Shown here in pieces: positions 8,335 to 15,412 of a DNA stretch of 64,000 nucleotides (position 1 is the stretch's first letter; each line of letters opens with the position of its first letter). This DNA is from Ilyomonas sp965219515 (GTDB lineage Bacteria > Bacteroidota > Bacteroidia > Chitinophagales > Chitinophagaceae): assembly GCA_965219515.1 (NCBI GenBank), contig OZ244776.1:1922001-1986000 (forward strand), read 5' to 3'. A program made the position numbers and the translations under genes. The notes beneath the pieces are model-generated. The model was not told the origin of the DNA. It worked only from the letters and a program-made list of their open reading frames with translations, and did no database searches.

Positions 8335-8342
8335 TAATTTTG
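8335..8342 (+). promoter_or_regulatory. Promoter -7 element TAATTTTG
   Basis: An exact TAnnTTTG match lies 16 bases before the ATG of the SDR gene. No clear TTG is found at the -33 spacing. It is on the strand opposite the tRNA-Lys promoter in the same gap. Confidence 0.5.
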
Positions 8343-8358
8343 AAAGCCAATTTAATAT

Positions 8359-9165
8359 ATGAATTATTTTGAAAACAAAGTGGTGGTGGTAACCGGCGGC
8401 TCTGAAGGCATTGGCAGAGCCCTGGTAGAAACTTTGCTTACGCAAGGCGCAAAAGTGGCAACCTGCAGCCGCCATTATGATAAATTATATAACCTGCAAA
8501 CACATTGTGCGGGTAAACCGCTGTTTATAAAAACAGCAGACGTGAGTAAAGAACATGAATGCAAAGCATTTATTGAAGACACATTAAATTTATATGAGCG
8601 AATAGACATTCTGATTAACAATGCGGGTATTTCGATGAGAGCTTTGTTTGCAGAAACAGATATGGAAACGCTGCACCGGCTGATGGATGTTAATTTTTGG
8701 GGCGCCGTTTATTGTACAAAATATGCACTGCCCTCTATTATGCAGCAGAAAGGAGAAATTGTAGGCGTATCGTCCATTGCAGGTTTTCGCGGTTTGCCGG
8801 GACGAAGCGGCTATTCGGCTTCCAAATTTGCATTAAACGGCTGGCTGGAAGCCCTGCGTACAGAATTGTACGAAACAGGCGTTAATGTAATGTGGGTTTG
8901 CCCGGGATATACAACTTCCAATATACGCAGCGTTGCGCTAAACAAACATGCACAACCACAGGGCGAATCGCCTTTGGATGAAGATAAACTCATGAGCGCA
9001 GAAGCTTGTGCCAACCACATTTTAAAAGCCGTAGAAAAAAGAAAACGCACTTTGGTGTTAACCAAAACAGGCATCGAAACGGTGTTGATAAATAAATACT
9101 TTCCCTCTTTGGCAGATAAGCTTGTTTATAAATTCTTTTTTAAAAACGGAGAGCTTACCAAATAG
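8359..9165 (+). CDS. SDR family NAD(P)-dependent oxidoreductase
   Basis: A 268-residue classical short-chain dehydrogenase. It has the nucleotide-binding motif TGGSEGIG near residues 12-19, NNAG near 91-94, the catalytic Ser in VSSIAG and the Tyr-x3-Lys motif in YSASKFALNG near 154-158. Substrate specificity cannot be read; such enzymes reduce carbonyls or oxidise alcohols in lipid, sugar or steroid metabolism. It is followed after 21 bases by a SAM hydroxide adenosyltransferase gene on the same strand, and the two may be co-transcribed. Confidence 0.92.
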   Translation: MNYFENKVVVVTGGSEGIGRALVETLLTQGAKVATCSRHYDKLYNLQTHCAGKPLFIKTADVSKEHECKAFIEDTLNLYERIDILINNAGISMRALFAETDMETLHRLMDVNFWGAVYCTKYALPSIMQQKGEIVGVSSIAGFRGLPGRSGYSASKFALNGWLEALRTELYETGVNVMWVCPGYTTSNIRSVALNKHAQPQGESPLDEDKLMSAEACANHILKAVEKRKRTLVLTKTGIETVLINKYFPSLADKLVYKFFFKNGELTK

Positions 9166-9186
9166 CCCGGTTACTTTGCAACTTTT

Positions 9187-10002
9187 ATGTCCGTTATTAC
9201 ACTTTCTACAGATATAGGCTTATACGATTTTTTAACCGGCGCCATAAAGGGTCAGCTTCTTTCGGCTGATGCAACATTGAATATCGTAGATATTACGCAC
9301 TCGCTTTCGCCATTCGATTATCCGCAAACAGCATATATCTGCAACAATGCCTACAAACATTTTCCGCCGGGCACCATCCACATTCTGATTGTAAATCTTT
9401 TTGAATTTTCGCCTACTCATTTTTTAATTGCAAAACATACAGACCAATATCTGATTTGTCCCGATAACGGCATTCTTACCATGCTAACCGGTGCAAAGCC
9501 CGACAAATTATTTACCGTAAAACTGCCAATACAAAAAGGAATCGGAACATTGGAATATACAAAAGCAATTGCAGGTGTTATAGGCGAAGTAGCAAAGGGC
9601 AAAAATTTAGAAGAAGCGGGCGAACGCATAACTGACATTGAGGAAAAATATCCGTTGCGTTCTACTATCGGCACCGACTGGCTGGAAGGTCAGATTATAT
9701 TCATAGATAATTTTGAAAACGTAGTGGTAAATATTACCAAAGAGGAGTTTGAAGAACAGCGTAATGGAAGATCGTTTCATATTTCCTTTATGAGAAACGA
9801 AATAATCAGTACACTCAGCGAAAACTACGCTTCTGTTTCACCGGGCGAAAAACTTGCCTGGTTTAATGCAACGGGCTATCTTGAAATTTCTGTAAACAAA
9901 GGCAATATGGCAGGTTTGTTCGGACTACGAAGATTTGCATCCGATTCTGCATCGCTGCAAAACAAATGGTTTTATCAAACCGTAAGAATTTATTTTGAAT
10001 GA
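9187..10002 (+). CDS. SAM hydroxide adenosyltransferase (DUF62 / chlorinase-fluorinase fold)
   Basis: A 271-residue protein of the SAM-hydrolysing family related to fluorinase and chlorinase. The N-terminal domain begins STDIGLYDFLTGAIKG, with the conserved Asp, and the DITHSL, FPPGTIHI and PDNGILT segments typical of the family follow. The C-terminal domain has the IDNFENVVVNI strand. Most bacterial members cleave S-adenosylmethionine with hydroxide to give adenosine and methionine; halogenation would need the special halide loop, which I do not see. The cellular role is unclear. A large inverted repeat follows its stop. Confidence 0.92.
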   Translation: MSVITLSTDIGLYDFLTGAIKGQLLSADATLNIVDITHSLSPFDYPQTAYICNNAYKHFPPGTIHILIVNLFEFSPTHFLIAKHTDQYLICPDNGILTMLTGAKPDKLFTVKLPIQKGIGTLEYTKAIAGVIGEVAKGKNLEEAGERITDIEEKYPLRSTIGTDWLEGQIIFIDNFENVVVNITKEEFEEQRNGRSFHISFMRNEIISTLSENYASVSPGEKLAWFNATGYLEISVNKGNMAGLFGLRRFASDSASLQNKWFYQTVRIYFE

Positions 10003-10005
10003 CTG

Positions 10006-10112
10006 ACTTCTGATAATATGATATTGCTAATAAGAAGATAACAGTGTTTGATATTTTCAATAGTAAAGACAGATTAGTTTCCTGTTATCAGCAATATCAT
10101 ATTATCTGAAGT
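10006..10112. repeat. Long inverted repeat between convergent genes
   Basis: Arms at 10006-10032 and 10085-10112 are nearly perfect inverse copies about ACTTC(T/A)GATAATATGAT. A second nested pair, GATAACAG and CTGTTATC, lies inside or overlaps the inner edge. It fills the gap between the stop of the adenosyltransferase gene and the stop of the TPR gene. Either strand could fold into a long hairpin, so it may serve as a two-way transcript end, though there is no strong T-tract. Confidence 0.75.
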
Positions 10113-11528
10113 TCATTTTTTCTTCTTATATCTTGCAATGATATCAACAACCTGTGTTTTTTGCAAAACAGATGGGTTCATCTCTATAAATTTTTTTAGC
10201 AGTTTCGGAGCTTTTTCCATTGCTTTCTCTAATTGCAACAACCCTTCTTTCCCTTTGCCTGCGGCGATGAGCGAAGCGGCGTAATAAAACAGAAACACCG
10301 GTTTTCCTTCTGTAGCTTGTAAAGCGGCAAGGCACTGCTGACAGGCATCGTCATAAGATTCTTTTTTATACAAACATTTTATGAGAGATTCCCAGCCATT
10401 TACATTGCGCGGACGAAACTTTATAACAATGCCAAAGCAATGTATTGCTTCACGATATTGCTGAAGATTCATGCGGCATTCACCCATAGCCAGATTATAT
10501 TCTGCAACATTGCGCTGAATGCGCATAGCATTATCAAGCTGCTTTATGGCTTGCTGCCATTGCTGTTCGTTAATATAGGTAAGCGATATTTTGTAATACA
10601 GCTTACTGTCATCCGGATTCATGTGGCTGGCTTTGCGATAGTGAAAACGCGCCTGCGCATAATTGCCCAACCGGTGATAGCAATGCCCGATAGCTTCATA
10701 AATCACTTCTTCAGGTCGGGTAAGCTCAACCACTTTTTGCAATACTTCTATGGCTTCCTTATACATACGCAGTCGTATAAAGGCATCGCCCATATTGCGA
10801 TATGCGTAATCAAACTTTTCATCTATGGCAACTGCAAACTGGTAGGCGTCAATTGCCTTTTCGTACAATTTAATTCCCTGATAAGCAGCACCCATATTAA
10901 ACCAGGCAAGTTCAGAATAGGGATGTTCATTAATAATGTGTTGATGCAGCTTTATGCTTTCTTCATTTCTACCGGTAAAATCTGTCCAGAAACATATTTT
11001 ATATAATGCTTCTTCGTTGGTTAAATCTTCTTCCAGTATCAGCTTCAGACAATCGAATACTTTGTCAAATTCTTCGTAATCGTCATACACATCCGCCAGT
11101 TCAAACAACAACTCGCGTCTGTCTTCTCCATCGAAAGAAACAAGAGCCTCTTCCAATAATATAACGGCTTTGTCCTGCTGGTCGAGCGCCAGATAAGCAT
11201 CTGTCTTTAAAATCGGAATGTTTATATCCGAAGCATCGAATAATTCGGCTCTTTCCAAAACAGAAAGTGCCTCGTAATATTTGCGCGTAACGATTAAAAG
11301 ATCTGCATATTTAATCAGCAAATGAGATGAATAAGGAAAATATTCAAGCCCGGTTTCTGCTACCTCCAGCGCTTTTACAAAGTCATCATTTTCATCAAAA
11401 TAATCAATGATTCTTTCATAAGCTTCTTCTTCTAAAAATGAATAGCCTTTTCCGGCCCTCAGATTGTTGTATTGCCGCAAAAGTTCCTGCACTTCTTCCC
11501 TGTCTTCACGAAACGGCTGTTCTTTCAT
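10113..11528 (-). CDS. Tetratricopeptide repeat protein
   Basis: A 471-residue protein made almost wholly of TPR-type helical hairpins. Repeats with the family pattern are plain, for example SELAWFNMGAAYQGIKLYEKAIDAY, read here in parts as AWFNMGAAYQ and YEKAIDAYQFA, then AYRNMGDAFIRL and AIGHCYHRLGNYAQA. There is no signal peptide or membrane segment, so it is probably a cytoplasmic scaffold for protein contacts. The N-terminus is acidic. Large cytoplasmic TPR proteins are common in Bacteroidota and their partners are rarely known. No enzymatic domain is seen. Confidence 0.9.
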   Translation of the reverse strand: MKEQPFREDREEVQELLRQYNNLRAGKGYSFLEEEAYERIIDYFDENDDFVKALEVAETGLEYFPYSSHLLIKYADLLIVTRKYYEALSVLERAELFDASDINIPILKTDAYLALDQQDKAVILLEEALVSFDGEDRRELLFELADVYDDYEEFDKVFDCLKLILEEDLTNEEALYKICFWTDFTGRNEESIKLHQHIINEHPYSELAWFNMGAAYQGIKLYEKAIDAYQFAVAIDEKFDYAYRNMGDAFIRLRMYKEAIEVLQKVVELTRPEEVIYEAIGHCYHRLGNYAQARFHYRKASHMNPDDSKLYYKISLTYINEQQWQQAIKQLDNAMRIQRNVAEYNLAMGECRMNLQQYREAIHCFGIVIKFRPRNVNGWESLIKCLYKKESYDDACQQCLAALQATEGKPVFLFYYAASLIAAGKGKEGLLQLEKAMEKAPKLLKKFIEMNPSVLQKTQVVDIIARYKKKK

Positions 11529-11614
11529 TTCATCAAGTTTATAAGAAATTAAATATCAAATCTTACTCCATCGCCTTTTTTCTGAAAAGATTTTAATAAC
11601 ATCGTTTGAATAAA

Positions 11615-11644
11615 TTGTTAATTAAACAATAATTCATATATTTG
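11615..11644 (+). promoter_or_regulatory. Promoter: TTG, 19 bases, TATATTTG
   Basis: TTG at 11615-11617 and TATATTTG at 11637-11644 are separated by exactly 19 bases, a textbook Bacteroidota promoter. It lies 16 bases before the ATG of the small secreted protein gene, giving a short leader. Confidence 0.82.
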
Positions 11645-11660
11645 CACCATTATATCAATT

Positions 11661-12002
11661 ATGAAATTTTCCAAACTCTTTGCTGTTATCATTACTTCAT
11701 TGTTTATAGCTCATGCAGCTATGGCTGCCTTTACCAATAACAATTATGATGACAGTAAAAACAAATATAGCCTGAAACATCTTAATAAGCTTTCTAACAA
11801 CTATTTATCTTTTCAACAAAAATATCGCACGGCGCAAACTACAAACAGCTTCTTTTATAAACGGGAATCAAACGGTCTTAGCATGAGCACGCCGGTTAAC
11901 ACTTATCTTTTATCGCAAAAAACAACAACTACATTCGTTTATCCTTATAAATTTACGGCTAAAGTTCCTAAATTTAAAACACCTTCACGCCCCCCGCAAT
12001 AA
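11661..12002 (+). CDS. Short secreted protein, unknown family
   Basis: A 113-residue protein with a clear Sec signal peptide (MKFSKLFAVIITSLFI, likely cut after AHAAMA near residue 22). The mature part is small, basic, and rich in Asn, Thr, Tyr and Lys, with no Cys. I do not recognise it. It is monocistronic, with a strong-looking consensus promoter just upstream and an oppositely oriented gene ending 2 bases after its stop. The combination suggests a genuinely expressed exported protein. Confidence 0.75.
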   Translation: MKFSKLFAVIITSLFIAHAAMAAFTNNNYDDSKNKYSLKHLNKLSNNYLSFQQKYRTAQTTNSFFYKRESNGLSMSTPVNTYLLSQKTTTTFVYPYKFTAKVPKFKTPSRPPQ

Positions 12003-12004
12003 TT

Positions 12005-12667
12005 TCATAAAATTCTGTAACCTGAAGAAGGTATCGTAAATTTTGCAGCCGGCACCGGACTAAAATTCATATCAACCGCCTTAAATTCAATATTTTTATC
12101 ATTGTCGCCAAGTGATTCATATTCTAATATCAGCCCCGGTATGTTTTTAAATTGAAAAGGGTTTTCGGTAGCAGAAGCTGTCAGGTTTATTGTGTAATAT
12201 ACCGCAAATGAACTTCCATCTTGCAAGGTTGTTATCACTTTACGACAAGGAAAATTCAAAATATTTTTCATTTCATTCGTTTCCTTAACAGATACATTAT
12301 TCCATCGCTTATTTCTATTTTTCCATTGCTGCGCATTAAATGTAGAAATGTATTTGTCGCCGCCAATCTCCTTTAAAATAACAGCTTCGCCGGTTTTGTT
12401 ATCGAATATAGTTGCCTGGTAAAACGAAGACAAGCTGATTTCCGACCTTGTTTTCCTGCCTTTTATATACAGTTTTTTTATCGTTTGTTCATTTTTTTCA
12501 TTGTCAGAGATTTTTATCGAATAAGTAATGGTGCATTCCGCTACAAGCTTTTTCGTTTGCTGCGCAATGGAACGAAAGAAAAAGAAACTGAAAAAAATAA
12601 TAAAAATACCAACCGGAAGCCTTTTATGAATGCCATATTTCGTATTCAATTGTTTAAGTAAATTCAT
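12005..12667 (-). CDS. GLPGLI family protein
   Basis: A 220-residue member of the GLPGLI family, a Bacteroidota group of exported proteins of unknown function. The naming motif appears as KNIPGLILEYES near residues 170-181. The N-terminus has a basic start and a hydrophobic stretch (IFIIFFSFFFFRSIAQ) consistent with a signal peptide ending near residue 35. The start codon overlaps the stop of the upstream purine nucleoside phosphorylase gene by four bases (ATGA), so translation is probably coupled, though the two functions have no evident link. Confidence 0.88.
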   Translation of the reverse strand: MNLLKQLNTKYGIHKRLPVGIFIIFFSFFFFRSIAQQTKKLVAECTITYSIKISDNEKNEQTIKKLYIKGRKTRSEISLSSFYQATIFDNKTGEAVILKEIGGDKYISTFNAQQWKNRNKRWNNVSVKETNEMKNILNFPCRKVITTLQDGSSFAVYYTINLTASATENPFQFKNIPGLILEYESLGDNDKNIEFKAVDMNFSPVPAAKFTIPSSGYRIL

Positions 12668-13473
12668 AATTCAGCCACAAGATTTTTGAAAATAGTAGTA
12701 AGCTTTGGTTCAGCATTGTTAGCTGCCGCCAGCACTTCTTCGTGAGTAATGATATTATTGTCTTCTCGTATGCCAAGATCTGTAATTACGCTGATGGCAA
12801 ATACCTTCATTCCGGCATGTCGCGCTACAATCGTTTCCTGAACCGTGCTCATGCCAACGGCATCGCCGCCAACTGCTAAAATGAGCCGATACTCAGCATG
12901 AGTTTCAAATGTAGGACCTGTTACCGCTACATAAATTCCTTTTTTTAAATCGTAACCGTTCTTCTCTCCTATTGCAATAGCTTTATCAATAAGAATCCGG
13001 TTATAAGGTTCACTCATATCAGGAAACCGGGTACCCAGTTCATCTTCATTTTTGCCCAGCAAAGGATTGACAGTAAAAAAACTGATATGGTCGGTAATAA
13101 CCATCAAATCGCCAACTTGAAATGTTTTGTTTACTGCGCCTGCGGCATTGGATAATAAAAGCGTTTGCACACCCAATAATTTCATTACCCTGATGGGAAA
13201 TGTTACCTGTTTTGGTGAATAGCCTTCATAAAAATGAAATCGGCCCGACATTACCGCTACTTTTTTTCCTGATAACTCTCCAAAAATCAATTTGCCGCCA
13301 TGACCTGTAACGGTGCTAATCGGAAAATTGGGAATAGAAGAATACGTAATTTCTTTTTCAACTTTTATTTCAGAAGTTAAGTTTCCGAGACCGCTGCCGA
13401 GAATAATGGCAACTTCAGGAATGTCTTTATATTCAGATTTAATAAAATCAACCGTTTGAAATAATTGTTGCAT
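12664..13473 (-). CDS. Purine-nucleoside phosphorylase
   Basis: A 269-residue trimeric-type purine nucleoside phosphorylase, which splits purine nucleosides with phosphate into base and ribose 1-phosphate. Visible motifs are the phosphate-binding ILGSGLGNL near residue 18, the TGHGG segment, LLSNAAGAVN with the base-site residues, GPTFETHAEYR and VGMSTVQETIVARH. The start is set at MQQLFQ because a minus-strand promoter (13510-13538) lies downstream of the alternative upstream start, which would leave that start untranscribed. It overlaps the GLPGLI gene by four bases. It serves purine salvage in the cytoplasm. Confidence 0.95.
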   Translation of the reverse strand: MQQLFQTVDFIKSEYKDIPEVAIILGSGLGNLTSEIKVEKEITYSSIPNFPISTVTGHGGKLIFGELSGKKVAVMSGRFHFYEGYSPKQVTFPIRVMKLLGVQTLLLSNAAGAVNKTFQVGDLMVITDHISFFTVNPLLGKNEDELGTRFPDMSEPYNRILIDKAIAIGEKNGYDLKKGIYVAVTGPTFETHAEYRLILAVGGDAVGMSTVQETIVARHAGMKVFAISVITDLGIREDNNIITHEEVLAAANNAEPKLTTIFKNLVAEL

Positions 13474-13509
13474 TGTTCGCTTGCCATGAAGTTTATCTTG
13501 ATAAGAGTA

Positions 13510-13538
13510 CAAATATAAGAGCGGTAAAGGCAAGACAA
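13510..13538 (-). promoter_or_regulatory. Promoter of the purine nucleoside phosphorylase gene
   Basis: On the minus strand TTG (13536-13538) is followed by 18 bases and TATATTTG (13510-13517). The expected transcript starts about 30 bases before the ATG at 13473 and supports that start. Confidence 0.75.
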
Positions 13539-13555
13539 TCGAAGCGATTGCTTAC

Positions 13556-13587
13556 AAAAAAAGTTCTGCTTAATTTAGACAGAACTT
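13556..13587 (-). terminator. Rho-independent terminator of the S8 peptidase gene
   Basis: An 8-pair stem (AAGTTCTG with CAGAACTT) is followed on the minus strand by a run of T (13556-13562). It lies about 120 bases after the stop of the S8 peptidase gene and just before the next promoter. Confidence 0.75.
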
Positions 13588-13705
13588 CTTGAATCAATGG
13601 TATTTTAAATTTATCTTTTCCTTTGTTTGATGAAAAGTGAAACGAAAAACCCAGCTTTTTATTTCTGATGTTTTATATTTATAAGAAAAGATATATCATA
13701 TCAAA

Positions 13706-15244
13706 TTAATTTGTAGCTGCATCCGCATCGAGTTTACCCCAACCGAAATTTTTGTTTTTTTGAGGATAAAGGCTTGCTGTTGTTGTAAGTTTGTTCAATA
13801 CTTCTTCTCTTGAAAAGGCGGGAAAGCGACTCCAAACCAAAGCGGCAATGCCTGCCGCATCGGCAGTTGAAACAGACGAACCACCAACCGTTGTTGGCAC
13901 ATCGCCGTTTACCGCCGTGCTGATCTGATGTGTGCCGTTTTCGCTTTGCTCCATTACAATTACAAAATCAATTTGCTTTCCTTTATGACAATCATTGCAG
14001 GCAACCAGGTTAGCTTTATCTTTTACGCCTGTAATCGCCTGCACCTGCGGAAGACTTGCCGGAAAAATAACACCAACAAAAAGCGAAGACCAGCTAAAAG
14101 AAGTGCCACCTGCACAAAACATCAGTTTGCCTTTTCCATAAGCATACAAAATAGCATCTTTTATTTGCCCGTTGCCGGTTACGCGTCCGAGGCTCATGCT
14201 TATTATTTTGACGCTTGCATCGTCGCCCGCATACGTATAGGCATCACTTACGCCTTTTACTTCGCTGCTTTCGTCAATATAAACATCTTTGGCAGCCCGG
14301 CAAATAACAAAATTGCAATTGTAAGCAATGCCGCAACTATTGCCATCTATACCGCGGGGCGCAGCCACAGCGCCGCTCATGGTTGTGCCATGCCCGCAAC
14401 CATCGTCTGCCGATGTTTGTTTGGGCAACGTAACAACTTTTTGTATCGTTCTTCCGGTTGAATATCCCTGATTAAATTCGCTGCCGAAATTGTTCTGATC
14501 CGGATCTATGCCGGTATCAATCACCATTACTTTTATACCTGCGCCCGTACTTTTTGTCCATGCCTGAGTAATATTGTGAGACGCATAATTCCATGATATT
14601 TTTGTGTTAGGCAAAATAGTAGTAAAATCAGTTCCTTCCTGCAGTGAGCTGTTGCCTGTATAACCGCCACAACCGCTGCCATCAAAGCCAGTGCTGCCCG
14701 ACTGTGCAGCCCGATTGTCTTCATAAGCAATCGGATCATAACCCATAGGTTCTGCATAGCGAATCAAATTGCTCCGGCATAATAGCTTTATGGTTTCAAT
14801 ATTTCGGATTACAACATCTATAACAGGAAGCTTGTTTTCTTTCCATATTTCTAAATCTTCAGGACTTAGCGAGGGATTTACTTTTCTTTCACTTTGTAAA
14901 ACAAGATTCAGAACCTGTTGTCTGGCACTTTTCCAATCGACATCCTGAATGTTGATATATGCCATTTTATTATCAATATCGGTTTCATCAGCAGGTTTAT
15001 AGCCGATGCACATGATATGGTCATCCGAATGCTGCAAGGCGCTCCAAATCATTTTCAGACTGGCATTTTTCCAGTCGAAAGAACCCGTTTGCGCCACTTC
15101 GTTTTCAATATTGGCATTAATATCAACAACAGTCATTTCAATGTCTGCATCAGCAGGAATGTCTTGTTTGTCTTTTGCATTCTTATCGCAGGCAGCAATT
15201 GTGAGCAGCGTGGCTGTGCAAAGAATAATCAGATTTGTTTTCAT
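13706..15244 (-). CDS. S8 family (subtilisin-like) serine peptidase lipoprotein
   Basis: A 512-residue subtilisin-like protein with a lipoprotein signal (Cys in LLTIAACDKN, residue 19). A region of about 200 residues precedes the peptidase domain. The triad can be placed: Asp in VMVIDTGID near 241, His in DGCGHGTTMSG near 281, Ser in VGGSSVSTADAAG near 455. The segment that normally holds the oxyanion Asn (AAGN) reads FCAGGTSFS, so that Asn seems to be missing, and the Pro-His after the catalytic Ser are Ala-Asp. It is probably an envelope-bound peptidase with altered efficiency. It has its own promoter and terminator. Confidence 0.88.
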   Translation of the reverse strand: MKTNLIILCTATLLTIAACDKNAKDKQDIPADADIEMTVVDINANIENEVAQTGSFDWKNASLKMIWSALQHSDDHIMCIGYKPADETDIDNKMAYINIQDVDWKSARQQVLNLVLQSERKVNPSLSPEDLEIWKENKLPVIDVVIRNIETIKLLCRSNLIRYAEPMGYDPIAYEDNRAAQSGSTGFDGSGCGGYTGNSSLQEGTDFTTILPNTKISWNYASHNITQAWTKSTGAGIKVMVIDTGIDPDQNNFGSEFNQGYSTGRTIQKVVTLPKQTSADDGCGHGTTMSGAVAAPRGIDGNSCGIAYNCNFVICRAAKDVYIDESSEVKGVSDAYTYAGDDASVKIISMSLGRVTGNGQIKDAILYAYGKGKLMFCAGGTSFSWSSLFVGVIFPASLPQVQAITGVKDKANLVACNDCHKGKQIDFVIVMEQSENGTHQISTAVNGDVPTTVGGSSVSTADAAGIAALVWSRFPAFSREEVLNKLTTTASLYPQKNKNFGWGKLDADAATN

Positions 15245-15263
15245 GGCAGTTGTATTCGTCTGC

Positions 15264-15296
15264 CAAATGTAAAGAGAGTTTTAGAACATTAACAAA
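15264..15296 (-). promoter_or_regulatory. Promoter of the S8 peptidase gene
   Basis: On the minus strand TTTG (15293-15296) and TACATTTG (15264-15271) are separated by 21 bases. The predicted start of transcription is about 13 bases before the ATG at 15244. Confidence 0.65.
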
Positions 15297-15412
15297 AAAA
15301 ATTGTTTGTAAATAAATGTAGAGATCTGATAAAGTACCCTTTATAAAATGCAGGAAAATGTGCTTTGTTTATATTGAAAAGCTTTTTAAACGCGCTAAAA
15401 TAAGCACCGGCT

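Noticed and set aside
10440..11006. Plus-strand frame of 188 codons inside the TPR gene
   Set aside because: Antisense shadow of a repeat-rich helical gene; low-complexity hydrophobic translation with no family look.
13474..13533. Upstream extension of purine nucleoside phosphorylase
   Set aside because: The upstream start precedes the predicted transcription start and adds residues unlike the family.
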